25,200 bases of DNA from a virus. The DNA lies in the IMG/VR virus record IMGVR_UViG_3300030390_001042, positions 1-25,200 of that record, one strand, 5' to 3'. The notes beneath the pieces are model-generated. The model was not told the DNA's origin. It saw nothing but the letters and a program-made list of their open reading frames with translations, and ran no database searches. Position numbers and translations under genes: made by a program. Position 1 is the stretch's first letter; every line of letters starts with the position of its first letter. Of this stretch, positions 15,917 through 22,585 are shown one piece after another.

Positions 15917-16737
15917 TTTATACAGTTTAAAAATTCATTCCTACATTCCGCCTGATCTTTAAAGAATCCTAATAATTTATTTGTAGTAGTCCAAGTATTA
16001 TGTTTTTTTACTCCTCTCATTTCCATACACATATGTTTTGCTGTTAATGAAACTGCAACTCCTTTTGGCTCTAACTCTTTCCATAAAAACTCTGCAACTT
16101 GTGTTGTTATTCTTTCTTGGTTTTGTAATCTTCTTGAATAAGTTTCTAAAGTTCTTGCTAATTTAGAAAGACCCACAATTTTTTTATTTGGTATATAGGC
16201 TATATGTCCTTCCCCAAAGAAAGGTGCTATATGGTGTTCACACAAAGAATGAAAAGGTATATTTTTTTGTATTATCATCTCGTCATAACCTTCTCCCTCA
16301 AATGTTGTACAGTTCCATTTTGGAGGATTCAAAAATTCCTTAAAAAACTTTATATATCTTTTTGGTGTATCTTTTAATCCTTCCCTTTCTACATCTTCTC
16401 CAAAGTATTGTAAAAGTCTTATAACATTATCCTCTATGTCTCCTTCAGAATTTTCCCAAGGAAACACTAACCATTCATTTTGTAACTCTTCTCTTTTATC
16501 TATTAAAACACTAAAAGGTTTATTATATTTTTTATATCTGTTTAATGTAGTTCCACTATCAATTAAGTCATCAACTATAACATCTGCTTGTTCTATTTTA
16601 TCTACTGCGTTTCCTAATAATCCTGCTACTATTTGTCCTCCTCTTGGAACTCCATAATATTTTGTTTCAGGATCATACTTTGATTTTAAAAAATCTACTC
16701 TATTATATATTTCTGTCCAACTTATTTCTGTTTTCAT
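15913..16737 (-). CDS. folE: Phosphoribosyltransferase-like domain fused to GTP cyclohydrolase I
   Basis: A 274-residue fusion. The C-terminal about 175 residues are a full GTP cyclohydrolase I: CEHHIAPFFGEGHIAYIP (166-183; Cys166 and His169 as zinc ligands), GLSKLARTLETYSRRLQNQE (189-208), and HMCMEMRGV (235-243; Cys237 as the third ligand). This enzyme turns GTP into dihydroneopterin triphosphate, the first step of 7-deazaguanine synthesis. The N-terminal about 95 residues resemble a type I phosphoribosyltransferase: VPRGGQIVAGLL (30-41) and the PRPP-binding loop VIVDDLIDSGTT (53-64). Ordinary FolE proteins lack this extension. It could salvage or hydrolyse purine nucleotides, or regulate the enzyme; its activity is unknown. 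The gene overlaps the small membrane gene upstream and TerS downstream. Confidence 0.93.
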   Translation of the reverse strand: MKTEISWTEIYNRVDFLKSKYDPETKYYGVPRGGQIVAGLLGNAVDKIEQADVIVDDLIDSGTTLNRYKKYNKPFSVLIDKREELQNEWLVFPWENSEGDIEDNVIRLLQYFGEDVEREGLKDTPKRYIKFFKEFLNPPKWNCTTFEGEGYDEMIIQKNIPFHSLCEHHIAPFFGEGHIAYIPNKKIVGLSKLARTLETYSRRLQNQERITTQVAEFLWKELEPKGVAVSLTAKHMCMEMRGVKKHNTWTTTNKLLGFFKDQAECRNEFLNCIK

Positions 16738-16840
16738 ATATTATTTTTATTATATAAAATATTATTAATAATGTTAAAATTGTATTTATATTAAAATGTG
16801 GCTCTCCACATAATCCTGTTAAGTGTTTAATTGTTTTCAT
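16703..16840 (-). CDS. Membrane microprotein with TGLCGEPH motif (45 residues)
   Basis: A short gene in the gap between queE and folE. It reads MKTIKHLTGLCGEPHFNINT, then a hydrophobic helix (ILTLLIIFYIIKII, about 21-34) and a polar tail. I recall LTGLCGEPHP-type one-TM microproteins in other marine phages, also near small metabolic genes, but with no known function. The stop lies 35 bases inside folE, so the two overlap. The Cys/His pair (Cys11, His15) could bind a metal. Start chosen at the ATG right behind the queE stop (16842). Confidence 0.6.
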   Translation of the reverse strand: MKTIKHLTGLCGEPHFNINTILTLLIIFYIIKIIYENRNKLDRNI

Positions 16841-16841
16841 T

Positions 16842-17570
16842 TTATACTCCTGTTTTTTTATTCCAAATATCTATATGCAATCTAGTTGTAAAATTTAAGT
16901 GGTTCCGGATTGCTAAGTCTACTACTTTTTGTTTATTATTATTTAACAAGTCTTGATTTTCTCCGGCAGGCATTAAATATATTTTACTATGATCTACAAT
17001 ATTAAAATAATCTTTTTTAATTTCTTTCCATTCTTTTTCTCCGTTCACTACAAATTTAAAAATTGTATTTTTTTTATTTAATTTAGCAATGACATCTTCT
17101 TTAAAAGTGAGGGATCTATCGTTTCCACTATTTTTTAATTTAGGACTACAATTCCATAAATCAATATTATTAAATAAATTTTGCTCTGGCATTATTGTTC
17201 CATTAGTTTCTACTTCAAAAAAAACATTTTTATTTATATTACTTTTAACATAATAGATAAATTCAAGTAAAGAGGCTTGTTGCATCATCGGTTCGCCTCC
17301 TGTTAATATTATATGTGCTCCTTTTTTTATTGCTTCAATACAATCTTTTGGTAATATTTTATTAACTTCCATACTTTGTGCTTTCATCCAAACCTCTACT
17401 GTATCACATCTAAATTCTGCATCGTTATGAAGTTCTCCATCAAATTGAGTTCCCATTCCTCCACACATTAAATTACAACCACCTAATCTAACAAACACAC
17501 TTGGGATTCCTACAGTTTTTCCTTCTCCTTGTATTGAATAAAATACTTCACTAATTGCCAGTTTCTTCAT
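16842..17570 (-). CDS. queE: 7-carboxy-7-deazaguanine synthase, radical SAM
   Basis: A 242-residue enzyme that converts 6-carboxytetrahydropterin to CDG. Family marks include ISEVFYSIQGEGKTVGIPSV (6-25), FVRLGGCNLMC (26-36), CDTVEVW (55-61), the TGGEP motif (90-94), FFEVETNGT and NCSPKLKNSGN. The radical-SAM Cys residues are Cys32, Cys36 and Cys55, giving CX3CX18C instead of the usual CX3CX2C; the 16-residue-longer gap (GGMGTQFDGELHNDAEFR) sits between the second and third ligands. Such loops are known in other QueE variants (for example CX14CX2C in Burkholderia), so it is probably active. The gene overlaps queD by 20 bases. Confidence 0.93.
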   Translation of the reverse strand: MKKLAISEVFYSIQGEGKTVGIPSVFVRLGGCNLMCGGMGTQFDGELHNDAEFRCDTVEVWMKAQSMEVNKILPKDCIEAIKKGAHIILTGGEPMMQQASLLEFIYYVKSNINKNVFFEVETNGTIMPEQNLFNNIDLWNCSPKLKNSGNDRSLTFKEDVIAKLNKKNTIFKFVVNGEKEWKEIKKDYFNIVDHSKIYLMPAGENQDLLNNNKQKVVDLAIRNHLNFTTRLHIDIWNKKTGV

Positions 17571-17952
17571 ATATTATAGTACTTGATTTTGTTTCTGCTA
17601 ATTCAATCCTAGTTATTGGAAGTTCTTTTTTTATTCTATTAAATAACCAAATTGCCATATTTTCTGCTGATGTTTCAAAAGGTAATACAATAATTGGTTC
17701 ATTATTAAAATTTAATACTTCAACTAAAGGATCGTTTTTATATAACGCAAAATAATGATCATATTCTTTTATAATAGGTTCAGCAACTTTATCAATGTCT
17801 GAAAACAACATTGTTACTCCGTTGGTCATTTTAGTAAATTTAAACTCACACACAACATCATAGGTATGTCCGTGTAGCCTTCCACACTTTTCTCCTGCTT
17901 CTTTATTTCTGTGACCCATATAAAAATGGTACTTTTTTCTTATTTTAATCAT
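17551..17952 (-). CDS. queD: 6-carboxy-5,6,7,8-tetrahydropterin synthase
   Basis: A 133-residue T-fold enzyme that converts dihydroneopterin triphosphate to 6-carboxytetrahydropterin, the substrate of QueE. The zinc ligands His14 (FYMGHR), His27 and His29 (CGRLHGHTY) are present, as is Cys23, the usual catalytic Cys. The DHYFALYKNDP segment, the TSAENMAIWLF helix and the substrate-binding Glu in ELAETKSS complete the family pattern. Length is normal for QueD. It lies between dpdA (five bases upstream) and queE (overlapping), so the pathway genes are in one unit. Confidence 0.93.
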   Translation of the reverse strand: MIKIRKKYHFYMGHRNKEAGEKCGRLHGHTYDVVCEFKFTKMTNGVTMLFSDIDKVAEPIIKEYDHYFALYKNDPLVEVLNFNNEPIIVLPFETSAENMAIWLFNRIKKELPITRIELAETKSSTIIYEETGN

Positions 17953-17957
17953 TCTTT

Positions 17958-18839
17958 TTAATCTTGGTTTCCTGCAAAGTTATTATATATTTTTTTAAAC
18001 TGCTCTGCTGCAAATGTTTCAGTTCCAAAATACCTTTTATTATTTGGAGTTTTATGTAAAGGAAATTTATTGTCTTTTATTTCTTTCCATTTTGTAAATC
18101 TGTTTTCCCAAATTTGTGATTTTAAATTTTTAATATGATTAATCCCTACTGATGTTTCTATTTTTCCATACTTAACTGGAGATAGCCAACTAGTAGAATC
18201 CGAAGAAGAACAAAATTTGAATTTATTAAAATTATTTTTTTCTGTAAACCCCAACAAATGAATATCAATTTCAGGTTTTTTATTTTTTATGTAATTAGCT
18301 AGTTTGTATAAATATTCTTTTTTTTTAATAAATCTTAACTCAGGAACACTTAAAGCTATATAATCAGAAAATTCAATTAACCTATCTAATCCTTTTTTTC
18401 CATCTTCAAAATGAAATACATTTATAATTCTATTTGGTAGTTTATCTTTCATTTTTATTCTATACTCCCAAGCCTTTTCTACTCCTAATACTTTTTGGCA
18501 ATCAACCTCAACCATCGTTCCTTTATATTTTTCGTAAAGAACATAATCAGTCAAACACTCATACCATTTATCCAAATAAGATTCGTCTTTTTTTCCTTTT
18601 AATGAGCCAAACATTAAAGTAAATAAACCACTATCCAATATATAGTGTTTATATTTAGATGATATTTGTTTAATAATCTTTCTGTCATCTATTTTTCCAT
18701 TCTTAAACATTTTATGTACAAAAGGAAAAGCAGTTCCAAGTCCATAATTAACTTTAGCAGCTAGTGAACTAATTGCGTGGTTCATTTGTTCTGTACCTGC
18801 AAAATGAATTTTTATATTAGATTGGTTTTGTGTTATCAT
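17958..18839 (-). CDS. dpdA: DpdA-type DNA guanine transglycosylase
   Basis: A 293-residue protein related to tRNA-guanine transglycosylases, the enzymes that swap guanine for a 7-deazaguanine. Visible marks: HYILDSGLFTLMFGS (65-79) with Asp69 in the position of the TGT DSGG motif, MVEVDCQKVLGV (109-120), IALSVPEL (161-168), IHLLGFTE (193-200) in the place of the TGT HxxGxG-like strand, and SSSDSTSWLSPVKYG (211-225) with Asp214 as a plausible nucleophile. It lacks the TGT zinc-binding Cys cluster. Context with queD, queE and folE supports a DNA rather than tRNA role. Its ATG overlaps the stop of the T-fold gene upstream (ATGA). The DpdA subfamily cannot be settled by eye. Confidence 0.88.
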   Translation of the reverse strand: MITQNQSNIKIHFAGTEQMNHAISSLAAKVNYGLGTAFPFVHKMFKNGKIDDRKIIKQISSKYKHYILDSGLFTLMFGSLKGKKDESYLDKWYECLTDYVLYEKYKGTMVEVDCQKVLGVEKAWEYRIKMKDKLPNRIINVFHFEDGKKGLDRLIEFSDYIALSVPELRFIKKKEYLYKLANYIKNKKPEIDIHLLGFTEKNNFNKFKFCSSSDSTSWLSPVKYGKIETSVGINHIKNLKSQIWENRFTKWKEIKDNKFPLHKTPNNKRYFGTETFAAEQFKKIYNNFAGNQD

Positions 18840-19168
18840 TTTTCTACTCTAGCCCCGCCCTTTCCATCTTCAAAAATTTCTACCCAAACACCTCCATCAT
18901 CTAAAGTAAATTGTAGCAACTCTTCTGCAATCATCTCACAACTCATATCTCCAAAATTACAAGGATTTCCATAAGATTCAATTAAGTAATCTTTAATAAA
19001 GTCTTGTTGTATAAAAATTTCTTTTTCTCTGTTTAGATCGTCTACTTTATATCCAATACGTATTTGAAAAATATGTCTGTGTTTATGTGCTAAGAAATTA
19101 ACTTTTTTTGGTGGATTAGGATAAAAATGGAATCCTTCAATGTCAAAATCTAATATTACTGTTGTCAT
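18836..19168 (-). CDS. Divergent QueD-like T-fold protein, candidate base-tailoring enzyme
   Basis: A 110-residue protein with the outline of QueD/6-pyruvoyltetrahydropterin synthase: a first His in EGFHFYPNPP (His14), a His cluster AHKHRHIFQIRIGY (27-40) in the place of QueD's LHGHxYxVxV, a strand EIFIQQDFIKDYL like the QueD VIDFGDLK block, a helix SCEMIAEELLQF like TSENLAxWL, and a strand ending VEIFEDGKGGARVE like the QueD Glu motif. The QueD catalytic Cys before HGH is absent (Asn/Phe instead). A true QueD already lies two genes on, so a different reaction is likely. It overlaps dpdA (ATGA). Phage 7-deazaguanine tailoring enzymes, including a CDG decarboxylase (DpdL), have been described; whether this belongs there is a guess. 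Confidence 0.65.
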   Translation of the reverse strand: MTTVILDFDIEGFHFYPNPPKKVNFLAHKHRHIFQIRIGYKVDDLNREKEIFIQQDFIKDYLIESYGNPCNFGDMSCEMIAEELLQFTLDDGGVWVEIFEDGKGGARVEK

Positions 19169-19171
19169 AGG

Positions 19172-19708
19172 TTATTTATTTACTATAAGGTCGTAAATTA
19201 TTTTCTCTTTACCAACAATTTCCTTATCTAAAATGTTAATTAAAGTGTTGTAATCTTCCTCGTTATATTCTAATGTTATTTTATGTTTTTCTATATCATC
19301 TTCTGTTTCATCGGTTTCATTAAAAAAATCTTCAAGTTCTAAGTCTTCTTCAGGCTTCCAAACATCTAAACCCCATTCATTAAGTTTTTCACTTTCCCAA
19401 CCATTTGCTAGTGAATCCCAATCCCATTCCCCAAACCCAATATTATCTTTTATAATAAATTCTTGTTTTTGATCTTCTGTCCAGTCTTTAGCAATCAAAA
19501 TATCTACTTGTTTTAATCCTGCTTCCTGACAAGCCTTTAACCTCATATTACCACCTAGTATTATCATTTGATCATCAACTACTATTGGTCTTTTTTCTAA
19601 CATTTCAGGAAAATCCTTAATAGATTTAACAAGTTGTTTGAATTTATTATCTTTTATTATTCTAGGGTTTTTTGTATTTGTTTTTATTTTATTTATATTT
19701 ATTTTCAT
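19172..19708 (-). CDS. ParB/sulfiredoxin-fold nuclease-like protein
   Basis: A 178-residue protein with an N-terminal ParB-like domain. [20 protein letters not shown] (1-20) matches the usual opening strand and NPR motif, followed by the helix [14 protein letters not shown], the strand [20 protein letters not shown] (40-59) with the GGNMR phosphate-binding loop, and [19 protein letters not shown]. Then comes an acidic tail (about 120-178). Stand-alone ParB-like domains are common in phages, where some act as nucleases and others are linked to DNA modification. It overlaps the HNH gene upstream (ATGA) and ends just before the T-fold gene, so it may be part of the modification operon. Exact activity unknown. 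Confidence 0.8.
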   Translation of the reverse strand: MKININKIKTNTKNPRIIKDNKFKQLVKSIKDFPEMLEKRPIVVDDQMIILGGNMRLKACQEAGLKQVDILIAKDWTEDQKQEFIIKDNIGFGEWDWDSLANGWESEKLNEWGLDVWKPEEDLELEDFFNETDETEDDIEKHKITLEYNEEDYNTLINILDKEIVGKEKIIYDLIVNK

Positions 19709-20133
19709 AATAATTTCAGTTGAAGTTTGTTTTCTTCATTTTTAAACTCTTTCATATTCTCAGAGGGAGTAACCCATTCTAAATTTCCAATGTGGTTGTT
19801 TTGTCTGTTTCCATCAATATGATTAACTTGAGTGTATTTTTGTCTATTTATGCATTTTATAAAAGTACAAGCAACAAGTCTGTGAATATACACAGTTTTA
19901 TATATATTGTTAAATTTAACTCTTTTTACAACATAAGGATTGATGGAGTTTCTTGAATTAGGTCTTTTGGTTTTTAAATTTTTATTAGAATAATTAGACT
20001 TTATCTGACCTCTTCTATTTATTAGATACTCTGTAAAATAATATGTAGTAAAATCTATACCATCCCAAAGAGAAGGTATTGTGTATTCATTTAAATATTT
20101 ATTTTCAAAAGGAAAAAATGATTGTTGACTCAT
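19705..20133 (-). CDS. HNH endonuclease with NUMOD4-like N-terminus
   Basis: A 142-residue protein. The N-terminal segment ([19 protein letters not shown], then INRRGQIKS) resembles NUMOD4, a DNA-binding module of homing nucleases. The HNH part has HRLVACTFI (His84), [20 protein letters not shown] (103-122) and SENM, the usual HNH signature with His105 as base candidate. It could be a free-standing homing endonuclease. Against a recent insertion, both ends overlap the neighbours by four bases (ATGA), so it is embedded in the operon. It may have been recruited for genome maintenance. Activity is likely since all key residues are seen. Confidence 0.88.
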   Translation of the reverse strand: MSQQSFFPFENKYLNEYTIPSLWDGIDFTTYYFTEYLINRRGQIKSNYSNKNLKTKRPNSRNSINPYVVKRVKFNNIYKTVYIHRLVACTFIKCINRQKYTQVNHIDGNRQNNHIGNLEWVTPSENMKEFKNEENKLQLKLL

Positions 20134-20555
20134 TTATTATTTATAAAAGTGAAAATTTCAACATCTTCAATTTTTGCGTTATCAATTATTTGTTTTGCTA
20201 TAAACCTTTTTGCTTTATGAGATTCAACTGTTGGAACTATAGAGTTAAAATATATCTTTAATTTTTTATTAAATTGGCTATACATTTCAAAGTTTTTATA
20301 CGAATGTATTGCAGTACTGTGATCATAATCTTTTCCATTATTAGTAAAAAAATCTCTAATGTTATGGAAAGTCATTCCCTCCACTTTTTTTAATATATAA
20401 ACAAATAAAGATCTTACCTCCACAATTTCCTTGTTACGGCTATTTTTAAAAACATCTACTCCACTTTCTTTTTTTAATGTTCTAGCTATCATTTGAGCAG
20501 AACTATAAGACTTTAATAATTTATTTCGTTTATTTTCTTTCGTTTTTAATTTCAT
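20130..20555 (-). CDS. DnaA domain IV-like DNA-binding protein
   Basis: A 141-residue protein that resembles only the C-terminal DNA-binding domain of DnaA. The cue is [20 protein letters not shown] (47-66) followed by [17 protein letters not shown] (76-92), comparable to the DnaA signature with its DHSTVxxA core. No AAA+ ATPase domain is encoded here or nearby. It could bind DnaA boxes at a phage or host origin, recruiting or blocking host DnaA, or act as a regulator. It overlaps the HNH gene downstream (ATGA) and the small gene upstream by 26 bases. Call rests on the signature alone. Confidence 0.8.
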   Translation of the reverse strand: MKLKTKENKRNKLLKSYSSAQMIARTLKKESGVDVFKNSRNKEIVEVRSLFVYILKKVEGMTFHNIRDFFTNNGKDYDHSTAIHSYKNFEMYSQFNKKLKIYFNSIVPTVESHKAKRFIAKQIIDNAKIEDVEIFTFINNK

Positions 20556-20754
20556 AATATTTGTTTCTTTTTTTAATTTCTTTCCAAACTTTTAAATTTC
20601 TAATGTCGAAAGATAGTAATTTATAATTCATTTCTTTTTCTGTATTATCTATATTATAATGTCTATTCTGAAACAAAATGCTAACACTATTTTCAAAAGA
20701 TTTAATTTGACTATATATTTTATTGTCTATTCTTTCACTTATATAATCTTTCAT
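20530..20754 (-). CDS. Hypothetical charged protein, 74 residues
   Basis: A Lys/Glu/Asn-rich, mostly helical protein (MKDYISERIDNKIYSQIKSF at the start) with a basic end ([16 protein letters not shown]). No family recognised. It starts inside the stop of the exonuclease-like gene (ATGA) and its end overlaps the DnaA-like gene by 26 bases, so translation is likely coupled. It may be a partner of one of these DNA-binding proteins. Confidence 0.55.
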   Translation of the reverse strand: MKDYISERIDNKIYSQIKSFENSVSILFQNRHYNIDNTEKEMNYKLLSFDIRNLKVWKEIKKRNKYYEIKNERK

Positions 20755-21545
20755 AGTGTTTCAATTTTTAAATACTCATTAATATCTGTACCTGAAAATA
20801 AGTTATATTCTTCTATTGCTTTTTGACATTTGTTTTCTCCTCGTAGATAAAATTCTTCAGATACATTAAAATATTTACTCACTAAACTTTTTTTGTCAAT
20901 TGCTATAATTTTAAATTTATCATAGGTTATTCCGAATAGATTACAGTATATATAACATTGCATATCGTAACACCAAGTATTTGCACTATACTTAAACTGA
21001 GAGATTGTTGTTGTTGTTTTGAGATCTATTATATTTCCATCCTTTGTAATAATATCTGCTTTTCCTCTAAATGGCATCCCCATAATTTCCCCTGCCATTG
21101 GTACTTCAAACTTTGCTTTGTTTAAGTAAGAAACTAATTTGCTATTTTTTAAAAAAGAATCTGCTAATCTTTCTGCATCTCCTTTTTCTTTTATAGTATA
21201 AATTTTTACACTAGGATTTTCTTCTTTTGCTTTTTTAAATTTTAAAGTATTTTTACTTTGAACATCTACAAATACTTGAGCATTAAAAATATGTGGCTCT
21301 AATATTGCAGTATGAAACAACCAGCCTGCATTTAATGCATCAGAAGAATCGGATCCGTATTTTTTTATGTAATAATATTTCTTATAAGAATCTAATAAGT
21401 TTTTGCAGATGCTACTTGATAACATTGTATTTCCACATTGCTTATAATAAAAATCATCTTCATTCATTTTTTTTATTAATTCTTTTTTATCCCATACAGA
21501 ATCATCTAATAATTTAATTGTTTTAACTTTCATCCCAATCGGCAT
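20751..21545 (-). CDS. PD-(D/E)XK exonuclease, exonuclease VIII / YqaJ-like
   Basis: A 264-residue nuclease. The core shows MLSSSICKNLLDSYKKYYYI (41-60), a pattern of the RecE/Cas4-like N-terminal part, then GMPFRGKADIITKDGNIIDLKTT (156-178) with Asp164 and the DLK acid-base pair (Asp174, Lys176), and YDMQCYIY (193-200) with Gln196 of motif QxxxY. These residues bind the catalytic metals. The family acts as a 5'-3' exonuclease in phage recombination, but no RecT-like annealing partner is recognised next to it. Start at 21545 lies inside the upstream gene; a second ATG at 21533 (MKVKTIKLL) is an alternative. Confidence 0.85.
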   Translation of the reverse strand: MPIGMKVKTIKLLDDSVWDKKELIKKMNEDDFYYKQCGNTMLSSSICKNLLDSYKKYYYIKKYGSDSSDALNAGWLFHTAILEPHIFNAQVFVDVQSKNTLKFKKAKEENPSVKIYTIKEKGDAERLADSFLKNSKLVSYLNKAKFEVPMAGEIMGMPFRGKADIITKDGNIIDLKTTTTISQFKYSANTWCYDMQCYIYCNLFGITYDKFKIIAIDKKSLVSKYFNVSEEFYLRGENKCQKAIEEYNLFSGTDINEYLKIETL

Positions 21546-21852
21546 TTATTATTATTTGACTTTCTAATAAACTGTCATAGTCTTGATACGACTTCATTAA
21601 AGAATGTTCTAAGTCTTTAATCTCTTTAAAGTTTGCTCCGTGTGGATTATCTTCCCAAGTAAACTCTAAGTCCTGAACTTGTTTTTTATTCTTCCAAACT
21701 TTTATCTGATAATGTCCGCTGCAATCTAATTCCCATCCTAATTTCCTGTATCGTAAATGTGCTTCTTCTATTTCAATAATAAGTTCAGATTTTGTTTTTT
21801 TGTTTAATGTTTTGTAATATGTTTCGTGAAATACTTTTCCGTTTTTGTTCAT
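21523..21852 (-). CDS. Hypothetical protein, 109 residues
   Basis: An acidic, mixed alpha/beta protein (MNKNGKVFHETYYKTLNKKT at the start) with a strand block LDCSGHYQIKVWKNKKQVQD (43-62) and a helical end. No family recognised. It overlaps the exonuclease-like gene at its end and sits one base behind the coiled-coil gene's stop, so it is part of the same operon. The GHYQIKVW strand could belong to a small beta domain. Confidence 0.55.
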   Translation of the reverse strand: MNKNGKVFHETYYKTLNKKTKSELIIEIEEAHLRYRKLGWELDCSGHYQIKVWKNKKQVQDLEFTWEDNPHGANFKEIKDLEHSLMKSYQDYDSLLESQIIINADWDES

Positions 21853-21853
21853 T

Positions 21854-22135
21854 TTATTTTTTGTTTAATTGTTTTTCTGATTCTCTTGCTCTCATTACTG
21901 CTCTAACTTTATCCATTCTATACTCTTCGGCTATCTTATACAAATGTTCTTTGTCTGTAATTAAACTGTTACATAAAAAAGATAATTTTATTAGAGCAGA
22001 ACTAGCAACTTGCAACTCTTCATTTTCAGGTTTTTGATCTAACCATTTTTTAAAGTGTTCCTGTAATATTAATAAACTTGATGTAATTTCTAAGTCTTGT
22101 AAGTTTACAATCTTCTTTTCTATAATACTTTTCAT
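21854..22135 (-). CDS. Hypothetical helical protein, 93 residues
   Basis: A Leu/Lys/Glu-rich protein predicted to be nearly all helix, with heptad-like runs (LQDLEITSSLLILQEHFKKW, then EELQVASSALIKLSFLC) and a basic C-terminus (AVMRARESEKQLNKK). It could be a coiled-coil partner of its neighbours. No family recognised and no catalytic motif. It follows a 33-base AT-rich gap after the resolvase-like gene. Confidence 0.5.
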   Translation of the reverse strand: MKSIIEKKIVNLQDLEITSSLLILQEHFKKWLDQKPENEELQVASSALIKLSFLCNSLITDKEHLYKIAEEYRMDKVRAVMRARESEKQLNKK

Positions 22136-22168
22136 TGTATTAAAGATATAAAAAATTGTTAATAAATA

Positions 22169-22585
22169 CTAATCATTTAAGTTTATCATTGAAGCATCAT
22201 TTTCAGGTAATAAATAACAAGGCTTTAAAACTTTTTTTTTAGTCCAAAAAGTCGTGTCTGGACACCACATATCTTTAACTGGAGGAATATTTAAACTATT
22301 AAGCCAAAACAAATAATTACCTTTTGGATCATTAATAAAATATAGTTTTACAATATCCTTATCCATTTGCATAAGTTTGTCAAATTTGTATTTTTCAAGT
22401 AATTTATCTTTGTAGTATTTATTTCGAAATTTCATCTCAATCACACATTTAGTTCCTTTAGGTGTTAACCCAATAGCATCATAATGTTCAAACTTTCCTC
22501 CACTCCATTCTAACGCCCATCCATCAAAATTATAAAAATCAATTATTGCTTGTTCTAATTTATGTGTTTTTGATATTTCACTCAC
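22169..22585 (-). CDS. Small PD-(D/E)XK nuclease-like protein
   Basis: A 138-residue protein with a restriction-endonuclease-like core. Glu11 lies in an N-terminal helix (THKLEQAIIDFYNF), Asp36 in HYDAIGLTPKG, Glu50 and Lys52 in VIEMKFRNKYY (the E-x-K pair), and Lys67 in a helix after it (EKYKFDKLM). The size and the E...D...ExK layout resemble small Holliday-junction resolvases or repair nucleases. The C-terminal third (from about 85) lacks recognisable motifs. Overlap with the downstream and upstream genes (ATGA at 22585) puts it in the replication operon. The nuclease call is by motif only. Confidence 0.7.
   Translation of the reverse strand: MSEISKTHKLEQAIIDFYNFDGWALEWSGGKFEHYDAIGLTPKGTKCVIEMKFRNKYYKDKLLEKYKFDKLMQMDKDIVKLYFINDPKGNYLFWLNSLNIPPVKDMWCPDTTFWTKKKVLKPCYLLPENDASMINLND

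Noticed and set aside
16436-16657. Plus-strand open frame antisense to folE
   Set aside because: Antisense to the clear PRT-FolE fusion, with no start context or coding character of its own.
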